DNA of 64,000 bases, taken from NCBI GenBank assembly GCA_947165675.1, contig CAMVBJ010000003.1, forward strand, positions 1-64,000. Reading direction: 5' to 3'. The notes beneath the pieces are model-generated. The model ran no database searches. It saw only the letters and a program-made list of their open reading frames with translations, and was not told the DNA's origin. Below, piece after piece: positions 42,610 to 51,903 of this stretch. Each line of letters starts with the position of its first letter. Positions within the stretch are counted from its first letter, which is position 1. The stretch is from an uncultured Prevotellaceae bacterium. Lineage in GTDB: Bacteria > Bacteroidota > Bacteroidia > Bacteroidales > Muribaculaceae. Made by a program: the position numbers and the translations under genes.

Positions 42610-44235
42610 TTACAGGCCGATTTTCTTGAAGAAATCGTTGCCCTTGTTGTCCACGAGGATAAAGGCGGGGAAGTCCACGACGCGGATTTTCCAGACAGCC
42701 TCCATGCCGAGTTCGGGATACTCAACGCACTCGATGCTCTTGATACTCTCCTGCGACAGGATGGCGGCGGGACCGCCGATGCTGCCCAGGTAGAAGCCAC
42801 CGTGCTTCTTGCAGGCGTCAGTCACCTCCTGGCTGCGGTTGCCCTTGGCAATCATTACCATGCTGCCACCCAGGCTCTGGAACAGGTCAACATAGGGGTC
42901 CATGCGGTTAGCGGTCGTCGGGCCCATCGAGCCGCAAGGCATACCCTTGGGCGTCTTGGCAGGGCCTGCATATAGCACGGGATGGTCCTTGATGTACTGG
43001 GGGATTCCCTCGCCTCGATCATAACGCTCTTTCCACTTGGCGTGGGCGATGTCGCGGCCAACGATGATCGTGCCACTCAACGAAACGCGGGTCGATACGG
43101 GATACTTGTCGAGGATGGCCAACGTCTCGCTCATGGGGCGGTCCAGGTCGATCTTGATGCCGTCGCCCTCGCCAGCTTGGCGCAACTCCTCGGGAATCAG
43201 TTCAGTGGGCTTGTCATCGAGCTTCTCGATCCAAACACCATCCTTGTTGATTTTGGCCTTTATATTGCGGTCGGCACTACAGCTCACGCCCAAGCCGATT
43301 GGGCATGATGCGCCATGGCGGGGCAGGCGTACAATGCGCACGTCGTGGGCCATATACTTGCCTCCGAACTGGGCGCCCAGGCCGATCTTGTGGGCCTCTT
43401 CGAGTACCTGTTTCTCCAGCTCGATGTCGCGGAATGCGCGGCCGGTCTCGTCACCGGTGGTGGGCAGGTTGTCATAGTAGTGGGTCGATGCCAGCTTGAC
43501 GGTGAGCAGGTTCTTCTCGGCGCTGGTGCCACCAATGACGAATGCGATGTGGTAAGGCGGGCAAGCTGCGGTGCCCAGGGTTCGCATCTTTTCAACCAGG
43601 AAGGGAACCAGTGTGCCGGGGTTGAGCACGGCTTTGGTCATCTGGTACAAGTAGGTCTTGTTGGCGCTGCCACCACCCTTGGTGACGCACAGGAAGCGGT
43701 ACTCCATGCCCTCGGTGCACTCCAGATCAATCTGTGCAGGCAGGTTGCAGCGGGTGTTCACTTCCTCATACATGCTCAGCGGGGCATTCTGTGAGTAGCG
43801 CAGGTTCTCCTGGGTGTAGGTGTTATACACGCCACGTGCCAGGGCTTCCTCGTCACAGAATCCGGTCCACACCTGCTGACCTTTCTCGCCGTGGATGATG
43901 GCGGTGCCGGTGTCCTGGCACAAGGGCAATTGCCCCTTGGCGGCAACCTCGGCATTGCGCAGGAAGGTGAGTGCCACATACTTGTCGTTGTCACTGGCCT
44001 CGGGGTCGCGCAAGATCTTGGCTACCTGCTCGTTGTGGGAACGGCGCAGCAAGAAGTTCACGTCGCGGAAGGCCTGTTGGGCAAGCATGGTCAATGCCTC
44101 GGGCTCGATTTTCAGGATGGGTTTACCCTCAAACTCGCCTACTGACACATAGTCGCTGGTGAGCTTGTAGTATTCAGTGTCGTCTTTGCCCAGTTGGAAC
44201 ATGGGCGCATAGCGGAATTCAGGATTGTTTGCCAT
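42610..44235 (-). CDS. Class I (iron-sulfur) fumarate hydratase
   Basis: This 541-residue enzyme interconverts fumarate and malate with a [4Fe-4S] cluster. The alpha part has [11 protein letters not shown] with a cluster Cys and later [10 protein letters not shown] and [14 protein letters not shown] with further cluster Cys. The beta part begins near residue 355 with [17 protein letters not shown]. The signature [31 protein letters not shown] is diagnostic for the class. Both halves are fused, as in E. coli FumA. The cluster makes it oxygen-sensitive, in keeping with an anaerobe. It is monocistronic. Confidence 0.95.
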   Translation of the reverse strand: MANNPEFRYAPMFQLGKDDTEYYKLTSDYVSVGEFEGKPILKIEPEALTMLAQQAFRDVNFLLRRSHNEQVAKILRDPEASDNDKYVALTFLRNAEVAAKGQLPLCQDTGTAIIHGEKGQQVWTGFCDEEALARGVYNTYTQENLRYSQNAPLSMYEEVNTRCNLPAQIDLECTEGMEYRFLCVTKGGGSANKTYLYQMTKAVLNPGTLVPFLVEKMRTLGTAACPPYHIAFVIGGTSAEKNLLTVKLASTHYYDNLPTTGDETGRAFRDIELEKQVLEEAHKIGLGAQFGGKYMAHDVRIVRLPRHGASCPIGLGVSCSADRNIKAKINKDGVWIEKLDDKPTELIPEELRQAGEGDGIKIDLDRPMSETLAILDKYPVSTRVSLSGTIIVGRDIAHAKWKERYDRGEGIPQYIKDHPVLYAGPAKTPKGMPCGSMGPTTANRMDPYVDLFQSLGGSMVMIAKGNRSQEVTDACKKHGGFYLGSIGGPAAILSQESIKSIECVEYPELGMEAVWKIRVVDFPAFILVDNKGNDFFKKIGL

Positions 44236-44302
44236 AAAATTCGTTTTAGTGATTGTTTTGTTTTATATGATGATTTAACATGATTCTTCACGTTTGCTGC
44301 TG

Positions 44303-44310
44303 CAAAGGTA
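44303..44310 (-). promoter_or_regulatory. -7 box of the fumarase gene
   Basis: TACCTTTG on the minus strand, leader about 60 bases. Confidence 0.6.
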
Positions 44311-44346
44311 GCCATAATTCTTTATAAAAACAAAAACCGACAGGCG

Positions 44347-45027
44347 TCACTCGTCGGTAATGTTGTCGAAGCCCAGGCGCTTGAATTCCTCGGGCAATGG
44401 GGCGGTGATGTCGATTTCGTTGCCGCTAACGGGGTGGGTGAAGCGGATGCGGTGGGCCTGTAGCGAGATTCCTCCGTCGGGGTTGCTGCGGGGGGCGCCA
44501 TACTTCAGGTCGCCCTTGATGGGGCACCCGATAGCGGATAACTGGGCACGTATCTGATGTTTGCGCCCTGTAATCAGGTCAACTTCGAGCAGCCAGTACC
44601 TCTGGCTGGCGGCGATGACACGGTAGTGAAGCACCGAGCGCTGGTGCCCCTCGCGTGGCACGATGCTCACGCGGGTCTTGTTGCCTTGTTCCACGCTTTT
44701 CAGGTAATGGGTCAGTGTGGCCTCTGGCTCGGGTGGCTGCTTCCCGACCACGGCCCAGTAGGTCTTGTGGACCTCGCCTTTGCGGAACAGCTCGTTCATC
44801 CTCGACAATCCCTTGCTGGTCTTGGCCATGACCACCAGCCCGCAGGTGGGTCTGTCAATGCGATGGGTCACGCCCAGGAACACATTGCCGGGTTTGTTGT
44901 ATTTTTCCTTGATCCACGCCTTCACCGAGTCAATAAGAGTGGGGTCACCGGTGCGGTCGCCCTGGACAAGCTCGCCAGCGCTCTTGTTGACAATGATGAT
45001 GTGGTTGTCGTCATATACGATTTCCAT
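44347..45027 (-). CDS. RluA-family pseudouridine synthase
   Basis: This 226-residue enzyme isomerises uridine in rRNA or tRNA. The catalytic Asp is D58 in HRIDRPTCGLVVMAK, the RluA signature. LITGRKHQIRAQLSAIGCPI is the second family motif. There is no S4 domain in front, so it is of the short RluA/RluC-core type. The exact target nucleotide cannot be read. It is monocistronic with a -7 box at 45057-45064. Confidence 0.9.
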   Translation of the reverse strand: MEIVYDDNHIIIVNKSAGELVQGDRTGDPTLIDSVKAWIKEKYNKPGNVFLGVTHRIDRPTCGLVVMAKTSKGLSRMNELFRKGEVHKTYWAVVGKQPPEPEATLTHYLKSVEQGNKTRVSIVPREGHQRSVLHYRVIAASQRYWLLEVDLITGRKHQIRAQLSAIGCPIKGDLKYGAPRSNPDGGISLQAHRIRFTHPVSGNEIDITAPLPEEFKRLGFDNITDE

Positions 45028-45056
45028 AATGATGCTCTGCCTTGATTGCGGCTGTG

Positions 45057-45064
45057 CAAAGTTA
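45057..45064 (-). promoter_or_regulatory. -7 box of the pseudouridine synthase gene
   Basis: TAACTTTG on the minus strand, leader about 25 bases. Confidence 0.6.
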
Positions 45065-45572
45065 CTTCATTTCTCCCGAATATCGATGCTGGTAAGCAAA
45101 AATGTGCCTGATTATGGCAAAACTCTCATGAGGTTGTTGCCACGGGAATTACTGCTTGTCGGCTCCCGATGACTGTTAAAAACGGCTTTTCCCTATCGAA
45201 AACTGCGTCTAATTTACTGAAAAACAGTAGGCTAAAAAGGGTGTGTTATTGTAATTTGCTGATTTGTAATTATTTACCGTGTTTTTTTAGCAAAAAGAGA
45301 AAAAAAGCTAAAAAAGTTTATCACATATTTACATTATTCTAAAAAAAAACACTAATTTTGCAAGCCTATCTTTATAAAGATGTGGAGTTAAGAAACTGAT
45401 GCGAAGTTGGTCTATCCATCTGTCGTAGTGAATGGAAACTTGAAGATTGCCTGGATTCATCTGATTCAGGGCATGTGTTAGTGAAGTTTTGAAGCCGTAC
45501 ATGTGGAAAAAGGATAGGTAATAGAATGTAAACTTATAAAACATTAATAATTAATTAATTAAACTTAAATTT
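45065..45572 (+). other. Long AT-rich spacer holding the SusC promoter and leader
   Basis: No gene is supported in this spacer. It contains the SusC -7 box (45353-45360) and, right at the predicted transcript start, a perfect 14-bp palindrome ATCTTTATAAAGAT (45368-45381). The SusC leader is about 205 bases. A 71-codon antisense ORF here was rejected. Confidence 0.6.
45353..45360 (+). promoter_or_regulatory. -7 box of the SusC operon
   Basis: TAATTTTG. The -33 element is AT-rich and not clear (TTT at 45328-45330). Confidence 0.6.
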
Positions 45573-48500
45573 ATGAGTCTTAAACATTTACTCTTGTTTC
45601 TTGTCATGGCACTTGCCACGCTTGGTGTTTCGGCCCAGGTGAGTGGTACGGTCTTTGACGAGAACAACGAACCTGTCATCGGTGCGTCGGTTGTTCAGCA
45701 GAGCAATCCCAAGAACGGCGTGGCGACCGATTTTGACGGTCATTTTACCTTAAATGTGCCAGTGGGCACTAAGATTAAAGTCACTTACGTAGGTTATGAA
45801 GATGCGATTGTTGCTGCCAAGGCCGGCATGACCATCACTCTGAAACCTAAAGGTGAGATGCTTAACGAGGTCGTTGTTACCGGTTATCAGAAGGTGGACA
45901 AACGACTCTTTACCGGTGCTACCCAGAGCGTCGATGCCGAGAAGACCAAACTCTCGGGTGTCGCTGACGTCAGCCGTGGTCTGGAAGGCCGCGTGTCGGG
46001 TGTGCAGGTGCAGAACGTGTCAGGTACCTTCGGTACCGCTCCCAAGATCCGCGTGCGTGGTGCTACCTCGATCTACGGTAGCTCCAAGCCCCTGTGGGTT
46101 GTGGACGGTGTGATCCTGGAGGACAACGTGGACATCAGCGCCGATGACCTCTCGTCTGGTGATGCTACCACGCTGATTGCCTCGGCTGTCGCTGGTCTTA
46201 ATGCCGACGATATCGAGAGCTTCCAGATCCTGAAGGATGGTTCAGCAACCTCAATCTACGGTGCCAAGGCCAACGCAGGTGTGATCGTTATCACTACCAA
46301 GACTGGTCGCAAGGGCTCTACCTCGATTAACTACACAGGTGAGTTCACCTATCGCTTGAAGCCCAACTACCGCGACTTCAATATCTGCAACTCTCAGGAG
46401 CAGATGAGTATCCTCCGCGAGATGGAGCAGAAGGGTTGGCTCGAGTATGCTAACCTGGTCAACAGCACTACCTCGGGTATCTATGGCCAGATGTACACCC
46501 TGATGGACTCTTATGATCCCGAAACTGGTACCTATGGCCTGCCTAACACCCAGAATGCTCGCAACCAGTATCTGCGTGAGGCCGAGATGCGTAACACCAA
46601 CTGGTTCGACCTGTTGTTTAACAACAACGTGATGCAGAACCATGCCGTCAGCATCTCTGGTGGTACCGACAAGGGCTCGTTCTATACTTCGGCATCGGTA
46701 ATGACCGACCCGGGATGGTACAAGAGCAGCCGCGTTGAGCGCTACACCTTCAATGCCAACGCTATCTATAACATTACTGACAAAATCAAGATCAAGATTC
46801 TGAACAGCAACAGCTACCGTGACCAGAAGGCTCCCGGTACCCTGAGCCAGAATGTGGACGTCGTTTACGGTGAAGTAAGGCGTGACTTCGATATCAACCC
46901 CTACAGCTTCGCCTTGAACACTGCCCGTACCCTTGATCCCAACAGGCGTTATGTCCGCAACTACACCAACTTCAACATCTTTGACGAGTTGGAGTCCAAC
47001 TTTATTAATGTAGATGTTACCGACCTCAAGTTCCAGGGCGAGTTGAACATCAAGCCCATCCTCAAGCAGGACCAGAGCCTTGAGTTCAACATCCTGGGTT
47101 CGATGCGTTCGGTGAACTCCGAGCAGAACCACTACGTTCTCGAAACCAGTAACCAGGCCAATGCTTATCGTGCTGGTATCATTCCCGAGAACGCCATCAT
47201 CCGTTCGTCCAACTCCTACCTCTACACCGACATCGACGTGCCCAACGCACTTCCCGAGAGTGTCATGGAGGAGGGTGGTATGTTGTTCTTCTCCAAGAAC
47301 AGCCTCAAGACCTTTGACTTCCGTGTCACTGGTCAGTACATGAAGGACTTCAACAATGGCAAGCACCTCCTCAACCTCTATGCAGGTATGGAGGCCAGCC
47401 GCGTTGACCGCTTCTACCAGAACTTCGAGGCATGGGGTGTTGTTTATGACAACGGTAACCTGCCTTCATTGAACTCCAAGCTCTTCAAGCAGATGCAGGA
47501 AGAGAATGGTAGCTACTACAGCCTGGGTAACACCCATCGTCGCAACATGGCTTACTTCGCTAACGCCAACTACGCGCTCCTGGGCCGCTATGTGCTCAAT
47601 GGAACTATCCGTTATGAGGGTTCTAACCTGATGGGTCAGACCGACCAGAGCCGCTGGCTTCCCACCTGGAACATCTCGGCAGCATGGAACATCTATGATG
47701 AGCCGTTCTTCCAGAACATGGCCTTGAGCAAGAAGGCCCTGACCTATGCTAAGCTGCGTCTGAGCTACTCGCTGACTGGTGAGAGTGGTCCTTCGGGCTA
47801 CGCCAACGCCGAGGCTCTCTATTATCCCACTCGCCCCTGGCGTCAGGAAGTTGATGCTATGGAGATGGGTCTCTACCTGGCAGGTCTGGGTAACAGTGAG
47901 TTGACCTATGAGAAGAAGCACGAGTTCGACCTCGGTGTTGACCTTGGTTTCCTCTACAACCGCATCAACCTTGTGTTTGACTGGTACTTCCGTAACAACT
48001 TCGACCTGATTGGTCTGATCCGTACCCAGGGTATCGGTGGTATGACTACCAAGTATGGTAACGTGGCCGAGATGAAGTCCCATGGTGTTGAGTTCACCAT
48101 CTCGTCGCGCAACATCGAGCCCCGCACTCCCGGCGGCTTCGGTTGGAATACCGACTTGACATTCTCTTATGCTGTAACCGAGATCAGCAAGCTGCAATCT
48201 CGTTCACGTGTCATCGACCTCGTTCGTGGTAGCGGTTTCCCCTTGCAGGGTTATCCCCACCGTGCCATCTTCTCGATCCCCTTCGAGGGTCTTGACGACC
48301 ACGGTCTGCCCCTGGTAACTGACGAGAACGGTCAGATTTCTAACGTCGGTGTGAACTTCCAGGAGTATGAGAAGTTGGGCTTCCTCAAGTATGAGGGTCC
48401 CGTTGATCCCACCTTCACTGGCGGTTTCGGCAACAACTTCGACTTCAAGGGCTTCCACCTGAATGTCTTCATGACCTATGCCTTCGGTAACAAGCTGCGT

Positions 48501-48926
48501 CTGGATCCTGTCTTCTCTGCAAGCTATAGCGACCTGACCTCCTTTACCAAGGACTTCAAGAACCGTTGGGTACTCCCCGGTGATGAGCTGATTGATGGTG
48601 TAATGCCCGCTATCGCTTCACGTCGTCAGGTTTACTCCAACAATGAGCTGAGCATGGCTTACAATGCTTACAACTACAGTACTGCACGTGTGGCCAACGG
48701 TGGCTTCATCCGTCTGAAAGAGGTTTCTCTTACCTACGATGTTCCCCGCTCTGTGATTTCTCACTTGCGTCTCAACACTGCTTCCATCAAGCTCGCCGCC
48801 ACCAACATCTGTCTGCTCTATGCCGACAAGAAGCTCAATGGTCAGGATCCCGAGTTCTTCAACAGTGGTGGTGTTGCATCGCCCAACCCCAAGCAGTTCA
48901 CCTTGACTGTCCGTCTGGGCATGTAA
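45573..48926 (+). CDS. SusC/RagA-type TonB-dependent outer-membrane receptor
   Basis: This 1117-residue receptor imports a bulky nutrient across the outer membrane. After the signal peptide (residues 1-21) comes a carboxypeptidase-regulatory-like domain (VSGTVFDENNEPVIGASV...), then the plug with the SusC signatures LNEVVVTGYQK and LKDGSATSIYGAKANAGVIVITTKTG. A long barrel follows, ending KQFTLTVRLGM. Length and motifs are typical. It is the first gene of the operon with SusD, a metallopeptidase and a DUF4302 lipoprotein. No local SusR, hybrid two-component or ECF/anti-sigma regulator is present. Confidence 0.96.
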   Translation: MSLKHLLLFLVMALATLGVSAQVSGTVFDENNEPVIGASVVQQSNPKNGVATDFDGHFTLNVPVGTKIKVTYVGYEDAIVAAKAGMTITLKPKGEMLNEVVVTGYQKVDKRLFTGATQSVDAEKTKLSGVADVSRGLEGRVSGVQVQNVSGTFGTAPKIRVRGATSIYGSSKPLWVVDGVILEDNVDISADDLSSGDATTLIASAVAGLNADDIESFQILKDGSATSIYGAKANAGVIVITTKTGRKGSTSINYTGEFTYRLKPNYRDFNICNSQEQMSILREMEQKGWLEYANLVNSTTSGIYGQMYTLMDSYDPETGTYGLPNTQNARNQYLREAEMRNTNWFDLLFNNNVMQNHAVSISGGTDKGSFYTSASVMTDPGWYKSSRVERYTFNANAIYNITDKIKIKILNSNSYRDQKAPGTLSQNVDVVYGEVRRDFDINPYSFALNTARTLDPNRRYVRNYTNFNIFDELESNFINVDVTDLKFQGELNIKPILKQDQSLEFNILGSMRSVNSEQNHYVLETSNQANAYRAGIIPENAIIRSSNSYLYTDIDVPNALPESVMEEGGMLFFSKNSLKTFDFRVTGQYMKDFNNGKHLLNLYAGMEASRVDRFYQNFEAWGVVYDNGNLPSLNSKLFKQMQEENGSYYSLGNTHRRNMAYFANANYALLGRYVLNGTIRYEGSNLMGQTDQSRWLPTWNISAAWNIYDEPFFQNMALSKKALTYAKLRLSYSLTGESGPSGYANAEALYYPTRPWRQEVDAMEMGLYLAGLGNSELTYEKKHEFDLGVDLGFLYNRINLVFDWYFRNNFDLIGLIRTQGIGGMTTKYGNVAEMKSHGVEFTISSRNIEPRTPGGFGWNTDLTFSYAVTEISKLQSRSRVIDLVRGSGFPLQGYPHRAIFSIPFEGLDDHGLPLVTDENGQISNVGVNFQEYEKLGFLKYEGPVDPTFTGGFGNNFDFKGFHLNVFMTYAFGNKLRLDPVFSASYSDLTSFTKDFKNRWVLPGDELIDGVMPAIASRRQVYSNNELSMAYNAYNYSTARVANGGFIRLKEVSLTYDVPRSVISHLRLNTASIKLAATNICLLYADKKLNGQDPEFFNSGGVASPNPKQFTLTVRLGM

Positions 48927-48966
48927 TCCTTGAAGTTCCACATTATATATAATAATATACACGACT

Positions 48967-50730
48967 ATGAAATTAAGATATAAAATATTATTCATTGCAG
49001 TGGCACTCGTTGGTTTGAGCTCTTGTAAGGACTTCCTGGACAAGGTGCCCGATACCCGCGTCTATCTGGTGAACCTGGACCAGCTTCAGCAGCTGCTTGT
49101 CACTGGTTACATGGATTCCAATTACGCCCTCGTGGGTGAACTCTCGAGCGACAACGTGATTGACAATAACTCCCCCAGTTCCATGAAGGGTTCCGAGGGT
49201 GTGCGTTATCACCTGTCCTACTACGATCAGTTCGACGAGCAGGTTTATGCTTGGGAGGACGTTGACCTCAATATTACCGACAGCGATTCACCCTCGGGTG
49301 TATGGAACTCTTGCTATGGCGCCATCGCTGTTGCCAATGCCGTTATCGAGAAGGGCCTTCTCTTTGAGTCAACAGGTATGATCGAGGATGAGCCCATGAC
49401 TGCTGCTCAGAAGGATCGCCTCAACGCCATCATGGGCGAGGCTTACATGATCCGTGCTTATCACCACTTCATCCTGGCCCAGATCTTCTGTATGCCCTGG
49501 CGTGGTGATGCCATCAGTGCTACGCTCCCCGGCATCCCCTATTCGACGGAGCCCGAGACCACCCTCGATCCCAAGTACGATCGTGGTACCCTCAAGCAGA
49601 CCTACGACATGATCGAGGCTGACCTCCAGAAGGGTCTTGCTCTCATCACCGATGAATATTACCAGTCACCCAAGTACCACTTCAATGTGGCTTCGTCCAA
49701 CTCGTTCGCTGCACGCTTCTATCTGATCAAGCGTGACTACGAGAAGGTGGTGGACTATGCTACCAAGGCCTTCAAGGGTAATGACCCCAAGACCATGTTG
49801 AACGATGGTTGGTGGCAGGATGACTTCTACTACATCAGCGACATCGGCCGCTACTTCACCAGCGTTGATCGTCCCAGCAACTTCCAGCTGTTCACCAACT
49901 ACAGCACCTGGTGGCGTCGCTTCCTGGGTTATCGCTTCACCTGTAACCGTGAAGCCAAGCGCGGTACTGTTCAGGGTCCTGGTCCGTCCTGGTCACGTTG
50001 CCAGTACCAGAACTCCAAGACCAAGGAGAAATTTGCGATGATGCCTTGCTTCAATGGTGTCTGCGGTAGTGCCGGTGGTCAGGAGTATGGTTCTTACTTC
50101 GCTGGTACTTGCTTCGAGCAGTTTGAGTACACCGACAAGATTTCGGGTATCGGCTATTGCCACGAGATTCGTCCTGAGTTCACCAGCGAGGAGACCCTGC
50201 TGATGCGTGCCGAGGCTAACCTCTTCCTGGGCAATATCGATGCTTGCTTTGATGACCTCTTCATCTGGAACAGCGAGCACCTCTCCTATGATGAGTCACG
50301 CGACTACAACATGGTTGACCTGACCAAGGAGCAGATCTTGAGCTTCTACAGCTACTATGATGATCCTGATCGCGCCGATCCCGGTTACGGCATCGTGATG
50401 AAGTTCAACATCGATGAGGTTTGTCCCAGCGACAAGTATCATCTGACCAACGAGATCGAGCCTTACCTGCAGTGCATCCAGCACTTCCGTCGCATCCAGA
50501 CCGTTCACATGGGTAACCGTTGGTTTGATATCAAGCGTTTCGGTTTCAGCATCCAGCACAAGATGGGCATCAGTGATGTCTACACTCTCAAGGTTCTGGA
50601 TCCCCGCTATGCTATCCAGATTCCGAGTGAGGTAATCGGTGCAGGTCTCGAACCCAACCCCCGTTCGACTAACACTGTTGTCAATGCACCTGTTATTGGC
50701 TCCAGCGAGAATGTTCGTATTTCTGATTAA
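48967..50730 (+). CDS. SusD/RagB-type surface lipoprotein
   Basis: This 587-residue lipoprotein forms the lid over the SusC barrel and binds the ligand. The lipobox is LVGLSSC (Cys near residue 20), followed by KDFLDKVPDTRV, the typical SusD opening. TPR-like helices include GEAYMIRAYHHFILAQIFCMPW. The C-terminus ends with QIPSEVIGAGLEPNPR, a conserved SusD feature. It is 40 bases after SusC. The ligand is unknown; the peptidase context suggests peptides or glycopeptides. Confidence 0.95.
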   Translation: MKLRYKILFIAVALVGLSSCKDFLDKVPDTRVYLVNLDQLQQLLVTGYMDSNYALVGELSSDNVIDNNSPSSMKGSEGVRYHLSYYDQFDEQVYAWEDVDLNITDSDSPSGVWNSCYGAIAVANAVIEKGLLFESTGMIEDEPMTAAQKDRLNAIMGEAYMIRAYHHFILAQIFCMPWRGDAISATLPGIPYSTEPETTLDPKYDRGTLKQTYDMIEADLQKGLALITDEYYQSPKYHFNVASSNSFAARFYLIKRDYEKVVDYATKAFKGNDPKTMLNDGWWQDDFYYISDIGRYFTSVDRPSNFQLFTNYSTWWRRFLGYRFTCNREAKRGTVQGPGPSWSRCQYQNSKTKEKFAMMPCFNGVCGSAGGQEYGSYFAGTCFEQFEYTDKISGIGYCHEIRPEFTSEETLLMRAEANLFLGNIDACFDDLFIWNSEHLSYDESRDYNMVDLTKEQILSFYSYYDDPDRADPGYGIVMKFNIDEVCPSDKYHLTNEIEPYLQCIQHFRRIQTVHMGNRWFDIKRFGFSIQHKMGISDVYTLKVLDPRYAIQIPSEVIGAGLEPNPRSTNTVVNAPVIGSSENVRISD

Positions 50731-50748
50731 AGCTCATCCTAAACAATC

Positions 50749-51882
50749 ATGAAAAAGATTAAATTTTATATTTCAGCATTGCTGCTTGTAGCGGTTAGCG
50801 CCATGTCGCTTTCCTCATGTAGTGAAGACAAGCTGGGCGATACGATTTTCCCCGATGTCGATGAGTCGCTTGATCCCACTTCCTACACCTACAAGCTTGA
50901 TAAGTTCCTCAAGGAAAACTATCTCGAAAAGTATAACTTGACGTTCCTCTACAAGATGCCGGACGTCAGCACCAACATGAACTACAACCTGGTGCCCGCT
51001 ACCTATGAGAACTCCATCGACCTGGCAGTTCTGTGCAAGCACTTGTGGTTCGACGTTTATGACAAGGTGGCTGGTCCCGACTTCCTCAAGACCTATGGTC
51101 CCCGCATCATCCTGTTGATTGGCTCGCCTGCCTACAACCCGACCTCTGGTACCGAGATCGTCGGTCTTGCCGAGGGTGGTATCAAGATCTCATTGTTCAA
51201 GGTCAATGCCATGCGCATCAGTGACTTCTACATGATGAATGAGTACTACTTCAAGACCATGCACCACGAGTTTGCTCACATCCTGCACCAGACCAAGACC
51301 TATCCCAATGAGTTCAACACCATTTCGATTGGTCACTACGACAGCAACAACTGGCAGGATCGCAGCGAGGGTCAGGTGGCTTCGTTAGGCTTCGTGACCA
51401 CCTACGCTTCGAGTGAGTTCCGTGAGGACTTCGCCGAGACCATTGCCAACTACATCGTCCAGACCGATGATCAGTGGAATCGCATCCTCGATCTGGCCAG
51501 CCGTGGCTGGACCTCTGGTAACGAGGACGACGTGACCAGCGAGTTCTTCTGCTACTATTATTATCCCAACAACGATGCTACCAAGGATCCCGTTTACGTT
51601 TACGAGTTCAATGTCTGGACCGAGGTGGACGAAGATGGTACAATTCACAAGTACTGGCGCAACAACACCGACCCGGATGGTAACCGCATCGTGGTCTATG
51701 ATGTAGAGGACAAGGACGGCATCGATGGCCGTGAAGCTATCCTCCACAAGGTGGACATTGCACGTGAGTGGCTCAAGACCTCTTGGAATGTTGACCTGGA
51801 TGAGCTCCGTAACGAGGTGCAGACCCGTCAGGCCACCTACAACATTAACGAGTTGCGTAAGTTGGTTACTGAGATTCAGTAA
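50749..51882 (+). CDS. Putative zinc-binding metallopeptidase lipoprotein
   Basis: This 377-residue lipoprotein (lipobox SLSSC, Cys24) contains an HExxH zinc motif, HEFAH at residues 173-177, and a downstream acidic residue (FAETIANY, E230) that could be the third ligand. It fits the Bacteroidales putative zinc-binding metallopeptidase family found next to SusC/SusD pairs. Catalytic residues appear intact. The lipid anchor predicts a surface or periplasmic location. It lies 18 bases after SusD and probably cleaves the substrate before uptake. The substrate is inferred to be protein or glycoprotein. Confidence 0.88.
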   Translation: MKKIKFYISALLLVAVSAMSLSSCSEDKLGDTIFPDVDESLDPTSYTYKLDKFLKENYLEKYNLTFLYKMPDVSTNMNYNLVPATYENSIDLAVLCKHLWFDVYDKVAGPDFLKTYGPRIILLIGSPAYNPTSGTEIVGLAEGGIKISLFKVNAMRISDFYMMNEYYFKTMHHEFAHILHQTKTYPNEFNTISIGHYDSNNWQDRSEGQVASLGFVTTYASSEFREDFAETIANYIVQTDDQWNRILDLASRGWTSGNEDDVTSEFFCYYYYPNNDATKDPVYVYEFNVWTEVDEDGTIHKYWRNNTDPDGNRIVVYDVEDKDGIDGREAILHKVDIAREWLKTSWNVDLDELRNEVQTRQATYNINELRKLVTEIQ

Positions 51883-51903
51883 TGAGTTTCACCCATTTTA
51901 ATC

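Noticed and set aside
45329-45544. 71-codon minus-strand ORF in the SusC leader
   Set aside because: It spans the SusC promoter and leader; no start signal, no recognisable sequence features. AT-rich chance ORF.
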